Shown: positions 1 to 7,400, counted from the stretch's first letter. The stretch: DNA of 15,455 nt from Echinostoma caproni (GCA_900618425.1 UZAN01046729.1:9105-24559), one strand, 5' to 3'. Translations and numbers: made by a program. The notes: generated from the letters alone by a model not told the origin.

Positions 1-82
1 CCACCAAACGTCGCAAGAGAACGAGGAAAGATACTCAAAAGAAGACCGATACTCCGAAACAGCCGCCGGCAAAACAACCGAG
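1..82 (+). CDS. Candidate coding exon, 5'-truncated by window edge
   Basis: The first 82 bases are purine-rich, have no stop in any of the three frames, and end in AG followed by GTAATG, a good 5' splice donor. The next good acceptor is at 499-500, so a 418-nt intron is implied. All three frames stay open, so the reading frame is not settled: one reads basic and Lys-rich (TKRRKRTRKDTQKKTD), one reads acidic/polar (ENEERYSKEDRYSETAAGK), and one joins in phase to GRGRPP in the next exon. I do not recognise the protein. The exon could equally join in phase to 2607. Seen: open frames and donor. Inferred: that it is coding at all. Confidence 0.3.
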
Positions 83-500
83 GTAATGTTTTCCAATGCC
101 ACCGCTTACTTTTTGATCTGGTGCTGTGTGTGTATGCGACACTACCACTGTTCATCTTGGATAACACCACGCCATTTGTGTAATTTTCTCATTTCGATGA
201 TTTACTGCATCGTGGTACGTACTAGAGGGTGTAAAGTCTCCGCTGATTACATCCGATAACCGATTGGTTCTGTTTGTTTGTGTAGTGAACCTCATATAGT
301 CCTTTTGATTAAGTGTATCTTGCCGTTCTGAGCAATGGTTATGTGGCACCTCAACGGATGATTTTTCATTGGTTCCTTAAATTATAGGGTTGTGTGATGA
401 ACAACAAACCGAGTGCATCCCGTAGACACGGGGACCTAATTGTCATTTTCTTTTTCTCTTTTACTTCCTTTTATTGAATATACAATGATACATTTTTCAG
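83..500 (+). other. Possible intron with no other content seen
   Basis: This stretch begins GTAATG and ends in a pyrimidine-rich tract followed by TTTTTCAG, so it fits a spliceosomal intron. Short open frames inside it have no motif or support, and I see no repeat or RNA gene. Confidence 0.3.
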
Positions 501-659
501 GAAGGGGGAGGCCGCCAATCAAAGGGCTGCCATACAACACACGATGGGGAAATTCCGGCGGTGATGGTGGTGGGATTGGAATACACGTCCCCGGGCCACC
601 ACCGCCCGGTCGAGGAAGACCGAACGCATAATCCCTCTCACTACATAAGCAGGATGTGA
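501..659 (+). CDS. Candidate terminal exon, Gly/Arg/Pro-rich in one frame
   Basis: The exon starts after a textbook acceptor (long T/C tract then TTTTTCAG). In the frame ending at 631 it encodes GRGRPPIKGLPYN, a Gly-rich stretch and a final PGRGRPNA; the two GRGRP motifs resemble AT-hook or RGG-type nucleic-acid-binding tails. In the frame starting with GAA at 501 it is open to a TGA at 657-659. A third frame stops near 565. The upstream exon is open in all frames, so none can be excluded by phase. No AATAAA signal lies close downstream. The AT-hook likeness is a short low-complexity match and should not be read as a family assignment. Confidence 0.3.
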   Translation, partial: EGGGRQSKGCHTTHDGEIPAVMVVGLEYTSPGHHRPVEEDRTHNPSHYISRM

Positions 660-822
660 GGTGGAATGATTGTAGCTCGGAATGCGGATGTTGGTGTTTG
701 TGGATTCTCCTAGCTGAAACAGCACTTCCAGCTCGGAGAACTCAACAACACCAACAAACAGAACAAGCGTGCTATTGAGCCCGGTCGCCCATCAAAGCAG
801 AAACGCGAGCAATAGAAAAAGG

Positions 823-980
823 TCTAACGTGGCCGAGTGGGTAATATGCTTGCGATCCCTAGTCAGGTTGATGGATTCGCGCAATACTGAATCAACCTAT
901 GGAGGTCGAAACAGATTTCCAGCGTTTCCCAGCTTGTTAACTCACGCCTCATTTACATGAGGAATTCATTATATAAAATT
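823..980 (+). mobile_element. tRNA-derived SINE-like unit
   Basis: TGGCCGAGTGGG at 829-840 matches the internal A box of class II (Leu/Ser-type) tRNA genes. GGTCGAAAC near 904-912 resembles the B box (GGTTCGAAAC) with one base missing. The spacing of about 70 bases is a little longer than in a normal tRNA, and no closed cloverleaf or 3' acceptor stem can be drawn, so this is not a functional tRNA gene. Between the boxes an 8-bp inverted repeat (865-872 with 891-898) could form the long variable arm. A perfect hairpin CCTCAT-TTAC-ATGAGG lies at 947-962. The pattern fits a tRNA-derived SINE head with a short body. Its end abuts the fold-back element at 985. The SINE family and exact ends are inferred. 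Confidence 0.42.
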
Positions 981-984
981 TACT

Positions 985-1188
985 ATACCTTTTTGGTTTA
1001 AGATGTTCAAATGTATATTTAAGATGTCACAATATGAATGTAAGATGTCCGAGTATCAATTTAAGATGTCATGTTGTTATGTGGATAGTACCTGGCACAG
1101 TACAGAGTGAAAACGTTCAATGAGACCCCTATTTACCCAGATCCATGTGCGTCCTATCTGCATACTGATCTATGGACCCCGAAAATAT
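985..1188 (+). repeat. Left arm of the fold-back element
   Basis: This arm pairs with 1549-1712. It holds four copies of the 21-bp unit at its outer side, then a conserved block (ATGTGGATAGTACCT onward) and an inner block with GCATACTGATCTATGGACCC. It is about 40 bases longer than the right arm. Confidence 0.75.
997..1080 (+). repeat. Four tandem 21-bp subterminal repeats
   Basis: Units lie at 997-1017, 1018-1038, 1039-1059 and 1060-1080. Each begins TTTAAGATGT (third copy TGTAAGATGT) followed by 11 variable bases. In the right arm only about two units are seen, with the core ACATCTTAAA in inverted orientation near 1690-1700. Such subterminal arrays often bind a transposase in DNA transposons; that role is inferred here. 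Confidence 0.75.
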
Positions 1189-1548
1189 CGTCACACGCTC
1201 AACAAAATATGCACCGACGATTACAAATGTTCGACCCCCATTTCACGTCGGCCGCTACTACCCTTTTTGTACCGAGAATACTTCATTCATGAGACCATGA
1301 ACGTTCGTGCTGAGCACTGCTCAGTTAATTGCTCGTTTGCTGGGTCAAGTGAGAAATGTGGTCATCGTGTGAGAGACCCCACCAAACCCTAAAGCGCTCC
1401 CTTTCTGTTACGTGTTCAACCAAGACTTCGTCGGTTTGCACATGGTGGCATAACTCTGACTAAATTGTGAATCGCATTGTCCACTCCGTGTGTCTGCAAA
1501 CAAGCAGACAAGGTCATTGTTGGTGCGTATTTTTGTTAAACTTGGGAC

Positions 1549-1712
1549 TATATTTTCGGGGTCCATAGATCAGTATGCAGATAGGACGCACATGGATCTG
1601 GGTTAATAGGGGTCCCATGGAACGTTTTCACACTGTACTGTGCAAGGTACTATCCACATAGCAACATGACACCTTAAATTGATACTCGGACATCTTAAAC
1701 TGAAAAAGGTAT
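1549..1712 (-). repeat. Right arm of the fold-back element
   Basis: This is the inverted partner of the left arm, beginning TATTTTCGGGGTCCATAG and ending AAAAAGGTAT. Mismatches with the left arm are scattered single bases plus a length gap equal to about two 21-bp units, which suggests age and unequal loss or gain of units. Confidence 0.75.
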
Positions 1713-1779
1713 GGCGTTTTAAAACGAATTGCTCCTACGTAGTCTTCTTCCTTGGACTCTATTCTTCAATCAGTCTTAC

Positions 1780-2064
1780 CAATGAAGGTTTTTCTCGTGG
1801 CTTCCGGGTGATCAAAATATTATTCTGTTGTTCATCAAAGTGCTTCGCTTTCAGTCCTCCTTTTGATATAATCATCTCAGTGATTTCCACTCCAGCTCTC
1901 CTCGGGGAACGATGACGAAGCATGTGTGTGTTGCTGCCTATACGCTCAGTGTCGATCGGCAAGAGGTGATGAACTTTAATTAATCCATTGAATATCCCCA
2001 TCGTGACATTCAGTTCAGGTTTTACAACCATTACCCACGCGTTTTCATGCACCGATTTGCGATG
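1780..2064 (-). CDS. Candidate internal exon, 95 codons, unknown protein
   Basis: On the - strand an acceptor with ATATTTATTCAG precedes 2064 and a donor TTG|GTAAGA follows 1780. The 285 bases between are exactly 95 codons in phase 0 at both ends and contain no stop. The predicted peptide is mixed and globular-looking, with stretches such as GIFNGLIKVHHLLPIDTER and EITEMIISKGGLKAKHF. I see no transmembrane segment and recognise no family. The open frame itself runs from 2154 to 1759, so it extends past both splice sites. No partner exon with matching phase was identified with confidence on this strand. It sits close to the fold-back element but does not overlap it. A repeat-derived chance frame is the alternative. 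Confidence 0.35.
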
Positions 2065-2606
2065 CTGAATAAATATTGTTGATGTTGAATAAACGGGCAG
2101 GATGCAGAATGTAATGATGAGACATCGTGACAAGGGGGGAAAACATGATAGCAAGAGAAGGCTTGTTTTCTTCTTCGGACTGATACAATCATATACACTG
2201 AGTTCAAAATTTTCAAATTAGTATAATTGTGTAATGATGTGTTGAATGTGGTTCCTCGAAACCCGATGTTCTGATATGTGGTTTAGAAATGAAGGGGACC
2301 AGTTTTTTGTTGAATACCTACTGAATATCCACCTTTCGGGGTGTATAAAACAAATACTTGACTTAACCTGACTTGACTTGGCTTGTTGTGTGGTTTTTGG
2401 AAGTGTTCCCGGTCGATCAGAGCTGACCGTCACAATAGGTTAGCCATTTTAAACTCCCTATCTAACTATTAGCACGGGAGAGTTACAGTTTTTGTCAACT
2501 TTCCTAACTTTCCTTTCCCCTTCTCATTTTAAGTTTTCTAACTGTGTAAGTCGCGTAGTCTCGTCCAGTTTTTCGGAATAACCCATATAATCTTTGTCGC
2601 TTGCAG
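2065..2606. other. Stretch with no supported gene
   Basis: Several short open frames occur but none has motifs or paired splice sites. Around 2355-2385 there is a short imperfect repeat of the word ACTTGACTT/CTTGACTTG. The far end is pyrimidine-rich and leads into the acceptor at 2605-2606. Confidence 0.4.
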
Positions 2607-2688
2607 TTACCAATATTGAAAGTTACGAACTGCCCTGCAGTGACCTCAAGTATTCCCTCATCATCTTAGATCATCATCGACAGTCAGC
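2607..2688 (+). CDS. Candidate internal exon, 82 nt
   Basis: The exon lies between the acceptor TCTTTGTCGCTTGCAG and the strong donor AGC|GTGAGT. Only one frame is open; it encodes TNIESYELPCSDLKYSLIIL and then DHHRQS, entering with two bases of a split codon and leaving with two (GC). The next exon candidate at 3334 begins with the one base needed, so the two are compatible. The entering phase also matches the end of 1-82 in one of its frames. No family is recognised. The length is not a multiple of three, so skipping it would shift the frame. Confidence 0.37.
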
Positions 2689-3333
2689 GTGAGTAACGTC
2701 GATTTTGTTCTCGGAATTCGACAACTTCCTTCTTGAGCTTTGATTTTATATTGTCCTTTTGTCCTCAAAGCGGTTGCCAGTCGCACTGTGTTGCTCGCCC
2801 GTAATTCACCACACTGCTACAAATGAGAGACTCCAAACTCACGCATCAAGGTCGAATTTCAGTTAGTCACGTGTCCTGGATCCCGTTTATTGAACTAGTA
2901 AATAAGGTATTCAATTTACAAATTGATGCGTGAAAAGATTTCAGTTTAAAAATCCTCCAAGATATATAATTCCCATCTGGTTTTACTGTGCTCTTTCAAA
3001 ATGCCGTTCCGTTTTCAGAACTCGCCTCCCGTTTTCTCGTTATAATAACCTTGTTCTCCACTGTCTTGTCTCACTCGTGTACTGACAAGCAACGGCCTGG
3101 GCACCACCTAACTGCGTGCGGATTTTCTTGGAGTCGCTTTAATCTTGGTCGCTGTTTAGTCCCTTGTTCACAATCACGTTACAGTTTTTTTTCACTCCCT
3201 AACCTGTAACTGGGCACGCTTGCACGTGCTTCACACCACAATAAAGTTGCATAAACAGTATTTACGAGTCGAACAATATTGTGCGATTGTCAGTTCATTT
3301 GATCTCAGTTCTCTTCTCTCGTTTGTGTTATAG
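2689..3333 (+). other. Possible intron with a repeat-like stretch and a poly(A) signal word
   Basis: This runs from GTGAGT to a pyrimidine-rich acceptor ending TTATAG, so it can be read as an intron. An open frame at 2988-3209 is rich in Ser, Phe and Leu and is followed 30 bases later by AATAAA (3240-3245), which may mark an inserted transcribed repeat. A 10-bp inverted repeat CACGCATCAA/TTGATGCGTG lies at 2840-2849 and 2923-2932. Confidence 0.25.
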
Positions 3334-3373
3334 GGTTGACCAACCGCCGGAAGTCGTCAACGACGAAAACGCG
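3334..3373 (+). CDS. Candidate micro-exon, 40 nt
   Basis: This very short exon is bounded by CTCGTTTGTGTTATAG and GCG|GTAAGC, both good splice signals. In phase with the 2607-2688 exon it encodes (A)VDQPPEVVNDENA, acidic and Pro-containing, with no stop, and ends in phase 0. Flukes, as known from schistosomes, use many micro-exons, so the size is not a bar. No function can be assigned from 13 residues. Phase 0 at its end would allow joining to 8213-8296 across the transposon block, which is an inference only. Confidence 0.37.
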
Positions 3374-3649
3374 GTAAGCTCTTTTACTTGATGCAGACCG
3401 TTTGTTGTTTCGACCTCTCGCGTAGCTGACCGTTTGTCGGAATGAGTTACGTTGTATTTTTTCATGTCATGCTTTTTTCAACTTCGTCGCTCAGTCAAAT
3501 CACTTCATCGGTTCGTGTTTGGTACTTTAACTTACTCTGTCTTTCTTCCGGATATATATCAGCATCTCTCGGATGCTACCAAAGTCACATTCCCCAAACG
3601 CCTTAATCGAATTCCCCAGTTCCACAATGAAGTCAGATGATGTGAACAG
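3374..3649 (+). other. Intron-like stretch upstream of the Penelope-like fragment
   Basis: It follows a good donor and holds only short unsupported frames. The 5' boundary of the Penelope-like fragment is not sharp and may lie in this stretch. Confidence 0.3.
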
Positions 3650-4489
3650 AGTCATCACTTCTCAAGACTGTCACCCCAGAGTGATCGACTCATGCAAATT
3701 TACCACCAGCGTTCACAGATAACCAACACATTCGGATAAACTTTTACATTTTGAACCAAATCATCCGCAATGTGTAAAACGGACACTTGTCTCATCTCTG
3801 ACTGACGGGGTCAAAAAGCTGTGTGATGAAGTCAATAAGCTCCAAATGGAAATAAAACGCCTCAAAAAAGTGCTAGAAGATAATAATTATCCGCCGCTCC
3901 TGGTAAGATACCAGCTAGAAGCGAACAAGCCAATGGTGCAACATAATGACAAAAAATGCCATGTAGCCTCTATTGGTATTTAGAAGCAATCAGAAAGATT
4001 CTCGGCGATTTCAACATACACGCATTCTTTCGGTTTGACAACACTCTGCAATGCCATCTCACGTAAGCCAAAGATCTGGTCGATTCGTAAGATCAAAACA
4101 ACTGCATTTACAAAATCAGTTGTAAAGAATACACCGCAGAATACATTGGACAGACCAGTAGACAACTTACTACAAGAATAATCGAACACAAGAGACAAGA
4201 AAAACATCGGCCTACGGGCAAAGTAACTCCGGTAAAAACTAGAACGAGACTCAGCGATCGCTCTTCACGCCGTAACCGAAAGTCACACAACAGTCACATC
4301 AATCCTAAAATACTCTAACTTGGATTTGGAACATGCACTGAACGCTCGTATGCCGAAGCTTTGGCCATTAACAACCACTTTGCATGTGTCAACAAAAACG
4401 ACGGGATCGATATCCCTAGCATTTGGACTACCCTAACATCCCTTACGCGTAATCACTTTAAAGATCAGGCTCCACTTGACCTCATCTGA
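3650..4489 (+). pseudogene. Penelope-like element, 3' part: RT thumb region and GIY-YIG endonuclease
   Basis: Broken pieces of a Penelope-like retroelement polyprotein run in order on the + strand. Near 3700-3790 is the end of the reverse transcriptase with FTTSVHR, a stop (3720-3722) in place of a Lys codon, and PTHSDKLLHFEPNHP, the family's usual motif. A Lys-rich helical linker follows (3820-3900). After a frameshift near 3978 comes EAIRKILGDFNIHAFF, two stops, then NCIYKISCK (about 4097-4123) and YIGQTSRQL (from 4142), with EHKR downstream. These are the GIY and YIG halves of the GIY-YIG nuclease, which in this class cuts target DNA for priming. The C-terminal motif EALAINNHFACVNKNDGID ends at a TGA at 4487-4489. 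The RT catalytic core is missing. At least three stops and two frameshifts make it dead. Confidence 0.83.
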
Positions 4490-4635
4490 TAATGGAAGTT
4501 AGTATGACAGACGACGAATCGTTCAGCCCACCACACACGATGAAATATCCGTTGACTTGGGATCCTTTCCTCTGAGTCATTTGATTGTAAAACTTGCCTT
4601 GAGAAAGGTTATAATGAAGGATGTGTTGGGCCAGA
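4490..4635. other. Spacer between Penelope-like and RTE fragments
   Basis: This is probably the 3' tail of the Penelope-like element or unrelated flank. No terminal repeat or target duplication was recognised. Confidence 0.3.
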
Positions 4636-4893
4636 AATGATGAGGCTAGGCGTAGAGTTTTACATAATCGTGATCGCCGACCTCCATAGATTACGTTGGT
4701 TGGGACATATGTTACGCCTATCACCAAATAGGTTACCGCGGTGCGTAATGATTGCAGAAACCGGTAGTGGGTGAAAAAAGCCAAGGGTGGTCAGGCTAAT
4801 ACCTGGCAAGAGGGTATGAAATCCTTAACCAGTGTACTGGGTCACACAGGTCTCCTTGGCTCCCTGGCTGAGAGCTTCGGGATGATCGAAACC
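4636..4893 (+). pseudogene. RTE-type LINE, extreme C-terminal coding fragment
   Basis: Three frames together spell the C-terminal region of the RTE polyprotein: NDEARRRVL (about 4636), then LHRLRWLGHMLRLSPNRLPR (about 4680-4740), ETGSG with a stop where Trp is usual, KKAKGGQANTWQEGMKSLTS (about 4770-4835), and after a frameshift LRDDRNRV up to about 4893. These motifs follow the reverse transcriptase in RTE elements; their role is not well known. At least one premature stop and two frameshifts are present. The fragment breaks off before the usual last residues, where a second, upstream piece of the same protein begins. Confidence 0.75.
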
Positions 4894-5046
4894 GTGTGGG
4901 GTCAGTTCTGCGCTATGTTTATGAGACTCTAAGTTTACGCGTGGAAGATATTCATCATCTAAAAGCCTTCGACTGCTGATGTTTACGTAGTTTGGCGCGG
5001 GTTGAATTGAGCAAGGATGTGAGCAACCCTGAGGTAAGCTATGAGC
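4894..5046 (+). pseudogene. RTE-type LINE, second fragment from a more N-terminal part
   Basis: One frame reads VGSVLRYVYETLSLRVEDIH, then HLKAFDC, a stop, and CLRSLARVELSKDVSNPEV. In intact elements this block (SVLLYG-ETW-LRVEDI-FDHRCLR) lies just N-terminal of the LHRLRWLGH block seen in the preceding fragment. The two pieces are therefore in reversed order on the same strand, meeting near 4893. The likely cause is a tandem or circularly permuted copy followed by deletion, or two separate insertions. One premature stop is seen. Confidence 0.7.
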
Positions 5047-5439
5047 TTCACAGCGATCAGGGAGTTTCATCTCACTGTATCTCTCTTTACGATAATCATG
5101 ATGTGTTTGGGGTTGAACATCAGGTCATCGTCAACCCGTCCGACGACATCAGCATTGTGTGCTGTATTGGTTCGACATATCATCCACCACATCATTGGAC
5201 GAAACGAGTAGTATTGACCGAAATTGTGCAATATGGCCCTACAGTCTAGTAATATATATTCTAATTTCCCGTTCTGTACTGGCTTATCGACAGCCACCAG
5301 TTAGGTTTGACAACTAATAACCATGCGCTGGCTTTGGTTGCCCATTTGGATACACATGCGGAGAAAGACATGGAAGGTTGAAAGTAGTATCAAAGATAAA
5401 ATTTGGAATTTCAGTGCACTCCTTTTGTCAAGAAGTGGA
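5047..5439. other. Spacer between convergent RTE copies, probably 3' untranslated repeat DNA
   Basis: The + strand RTE pieces and the - strand RTE copy point towards this stretch, so at least part of it should be LINE 3' untranslated sequence. Overlapping open frames on both strands have no motif that I recognise. No poly(A) tail or simple 3' repeat marks the ends. Confidence 0.35.
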
Positions 5440-6352
5440 GAAGACACACGAACGAGACTTTTTGCGACATTCAGCTATATCACCGAATGTCTTTAACCAT
5501 CGGTAACGATTATCCAGAGGTCCCCATCCAGGGAGCCTAACAGGACCTACGTGACCCAGACTCCTGGTTAGGGTTTTCATTCTCTCTTAGCTTTTTCCAC
5601 CCATTACCTGTCTCAGTGAACATTTCTCGCCGTGGAAACCCATCTGGTGACATGGGTAACATGCCCCAAGCAACAAATTCTATGGATGTCGACTACTTGC
5701 TCCATTGGGCGACCGCGGATACCCAAAACTCTGCGCCTAACCTCAGCATTGTTCGCCCGACTGCTCCACCAGATTCATGCAACGGTGTTCAAATATCGAC
5801 AGTCTATTTTTATCCTGCTTCTTTATTGGCTAAGTTTCTGGGCCGTATAGCCGAACTGCCACAGCATACAGTCAACCCTTCACAGATAGATGGATGTCGC
5901 GACAGCGCCACAGATGTCTCAGGTTGGTAAATGCCAACAGAGCCTTCTGTATGCGAGCTGCCACCTCGTCCGCCGGTTGAGATGTAGCTGCCCAAATAAC
6001 AAAACTTATCCACTTGCTCTATTACATCCCCAGGTAGAGTGAGGCTGGGTGCTGAACCAATCCAATCTTGTAACAACCTTTTACAGTTTGAAGGTGCAAA
6101 ACGCATATCGAACATGCCTACGCTGGCACTCAAGCTATCCAGAAATGCTTGCAACTGACCTGGATCTTCATTTGGTAGCACAGTTTCGTCTGCATACTCC
6201 AGATCAGACAGTCTGTCACCCGAAAGTAAATCAATACCGCTATCCTCGCACGAGGACAGGGCTGTTTCAAGAAATAGATCTATGATAAAGTTGAATAGAA
6301 AAGGAGAAACAAGGCAACCCTGACGAACACCACTTTCTGTGGTGAACTCGGG
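5440..6352 (-). pseudogene. RTE-type LINE: RT palm/thumb and C-terminal region (3' portion)
   Basis: Reading the - strand, an open frame starts at about 6352 with EFTTESGVRQGCLVSPFLFN, the RT palm motif, and continues through DLEYADETVLP at 6185-6199 and MFDMRFAPSNCK, LLQDWIGSAPSLTL and DKFCYLGSYIS. The catalytic YADD box reads YADE here. Near 5985 the frame shifts; the next frame gives DEVAARIQKALLAFTNLRHL and then a stop in SVKG*. Further pieces follow: FEHRC near 5775, AEVRRRVLG near 5725 and LGHV near 5660. Near 5500-5560 come VRLPGW and WLKTFGDIAE. The upstream half of the same element continues beyond the CR1 fragment. Open frames on the + strand here are antisense shadows. Confidence 0.87.
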
Positions 6353-6688
6353 AGGGGGGGGGGATGGAACATTTAAGTAAGAACCAATTTGTTAGTCTTG
6401 CTTTTGAAAAGGGTAAGGTTATAGGAGCTGGAAAACACGGGAATGGGAATAGTGTTCCATAATTTCGTAGTCCTCGGGAAAAAGATTGAAAGATAGAAAT
6501 CCATCTGTGGATAGAAACCTGATAACGAGATGGACGAAAGAAAGTCAATGGAAGGGGAACCGCTGATGCGAGCACGGAAGAGCAGAAACCAATTTAGTAA
6601 CGATAGAAAAGAGATAACGAAGCAACTGCACGACGGTGGCTAAGCGACTTCAAGGTGGAGGTCAAAGACGGTTCGTCGACTAGCTGGT
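6353..6688 (-). pseudogene. CR1-type LINE, 3'-terminal coding fragment inserted in the RTE copy
   Basis: This block does not belong to RTE. Its - strand frames read PSLTSTLKSLSHRRAVASLS, LFYRY, a stop, then CSSVLASAVPLPLTF, and after a frameshift FFPRTTKLWNTIPIPVFSSS with YNLTLFKSK and a stop at 6373-6375. The pattern L-HRR-VA-L-L-Y, C-S-L and SFFPRT-LWN-LP is the C-terminal tail of CR1/Jockey-type reverse transcriptases. Being 5'-truncated with an intact 3' coding end is typical for CR1 insertions. A run of ten G on the + strand (6354-6363) sits at its 3' junction. One stop and one frameshift are seen. The exact left junction, near 6688, is estimated from where RTE wording stops. Confidence 0.72.
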
Positions 6689-7190
6689 TCACACCATTCC
6701 GTTGGAACCTCTTGTCTCTCCCACACTGAACCCAGGAGTTTCGGTAATTCCAAAACCAAGGCTGAACCTCTATCCTTAAAAGCCGATGATGACAGCCCGT
6801 TTGGGCCGGGGAGTTATGCCCTTCGAGGTAGCTTATTTCCCGGGAAACCTCCATTTCAGATGGAGGACTAGCATCAACTGGGAGTATTTGCGTAGTCGAG
6901 GTGGAGGGTAATAGTTCAGGTTTCGAAAGGGGCCAGTTGAACTGAGCCTCGAAATGTTCAACCCAATGGTCAAGACGGCCTTGCTGATGGTGAATCAGTA
7001 TGCCATCGAATTCCTTAATTGCGTCACTTACGCCTATTTTTCTAGGGCCCGTATTCCTAATTAGACAGAAATGATTATGACTATTACCAATAACCGCAGC
7101 TTTCTTCATCTCCTCACACCTTCCCATCCGTCGATTCTCGTGATAGCCATGAGTAAAATGTGTTTAGTTCGAACTTTATTTCCCTCTGCC
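6689..7190 (-). pseudogene. RTE-type LINE: linker and RT fingers (5' portion)
   Basis: On the - strand the frame from 7127 reads CEEMKKAAVIGNSHNHF, LIRNTGPRKIGVSDAIKE, DHWVEHFEAQFNW and SPPSEMEVSREIS, which is the linker before the reverse transcriptase in RTE elements. Near 6800 a frameshift moves to PGPNGLSSSAFKD and VPTEWCE, matching the RT finger motif SPGPDGLP-ALFKDGG and its continuation. RTE wording then stops at about 6688. The next RTE motif (GVRQGC) appears only after the CR1 block, so about 115 residues of the RT core are missing. The endonuclease domain is not seen upstream, and the start near 7190 is soft. This piece and 5440-6352 are probably one copy. Confidence 0.8.
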
Positions 7191-7367
7191 ATTTGAATTC
7201 TCGCGACCCGGAATGTCCCGACAGAATTTGTAATTGTTCAAATGTAACGGCTCAGAATTAGGAGATATTTGATGCACAACAGAGTTGAGGTTCATTCTTT
7301 TTATTTGCTTGATGAGTGTTTATTTTAATCAACCGGATTGGTATCTCATTTGGCACGATGTTTGCAG
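7191..7367. other. Flank of the RTE copy, nothing recognised
   Basis: No motif of the RTE endonuclease domain could be read here on the - strand. Short open frames are unsupported. Confidence 0.4.
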
Positions 7368-7368
7368 T

Positions 7369-7399
<31 letters not shown>

Positions 7400-7400
7400 C
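7368..7400. repeat. Compound (CA)n(TA)n microsatellite
   Basis: About eight AC repeats are followed directly by about eight AT repeats, ending in ATACACTG. The tract is likely variable in length between individuals. Confidence 0.95.

Larger units (their letters stand above)
985..1712. mobile_element. Fold-back (long inverted repeat) non-autonomous DNA element
   Basis: The sequence from 985 to about 1188 is repeated in inverted orientation at about 1549-1712, at roughly 90% identity over the inner 85 bases that I aligned by eye. The outer ends are ATACCTTTTT on the left and AAAAAGGTAT on the right. About 360 bases of unique DNA lie between the arms, without a credible coding region, so the unit would be non-autonomous, like a fold-back element or a large MITE. 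The arms differ in length by about two copies of a 21-bp repeat. I cannot define a target-site duplication: a TA or AT dinucleotide is possible on both sides, but it overlaps the terminal motif. The superfamily is therefore unassigned. An inverted duplication of part of a larger repeat is the alternative. Confidence 0.7.

Noticed and set aside
829..915. Functional tRNA gene of Leu or Ser type
   Set aside because: A and B boxes are present, but the B box lacks a base and no acceptor stem or closed cloverleaf can be drawn.
1107..1392. Two overlapping + strand frames starting near 1107 and 1120
   Set aside because: They begin inside the left arm of the fold-back element and run into its unique middle; the same arm sequence in inverted form has no matching frame, and no motif is present.
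4992..5297. Overlapping frames on both strands
   Set aside because: They span the end of an RTE fragment and LINE flank; the first residues of the + frame are RTE remnant and the rest has no motif.
5616..5930. 104-codon + strand open frame with a plausible-looking peptide
   Set aside because: It is antisense to the RTE C-terminal region, whose motifs (AEVRRRVLG, LPGW) are read on the - strand over the same bases.
6049..6285. + strand open frame of 78 codons
   Set aside because: Antisense shadow of the RTE reverse transcriptase palm (GVRQGC to YADE).
7191..7300. RTE endonuclease domain upstream of the linker
   Set aside because: I could not read any endonuclease motif in any - strand frame; the copy seems 5'-truncated.
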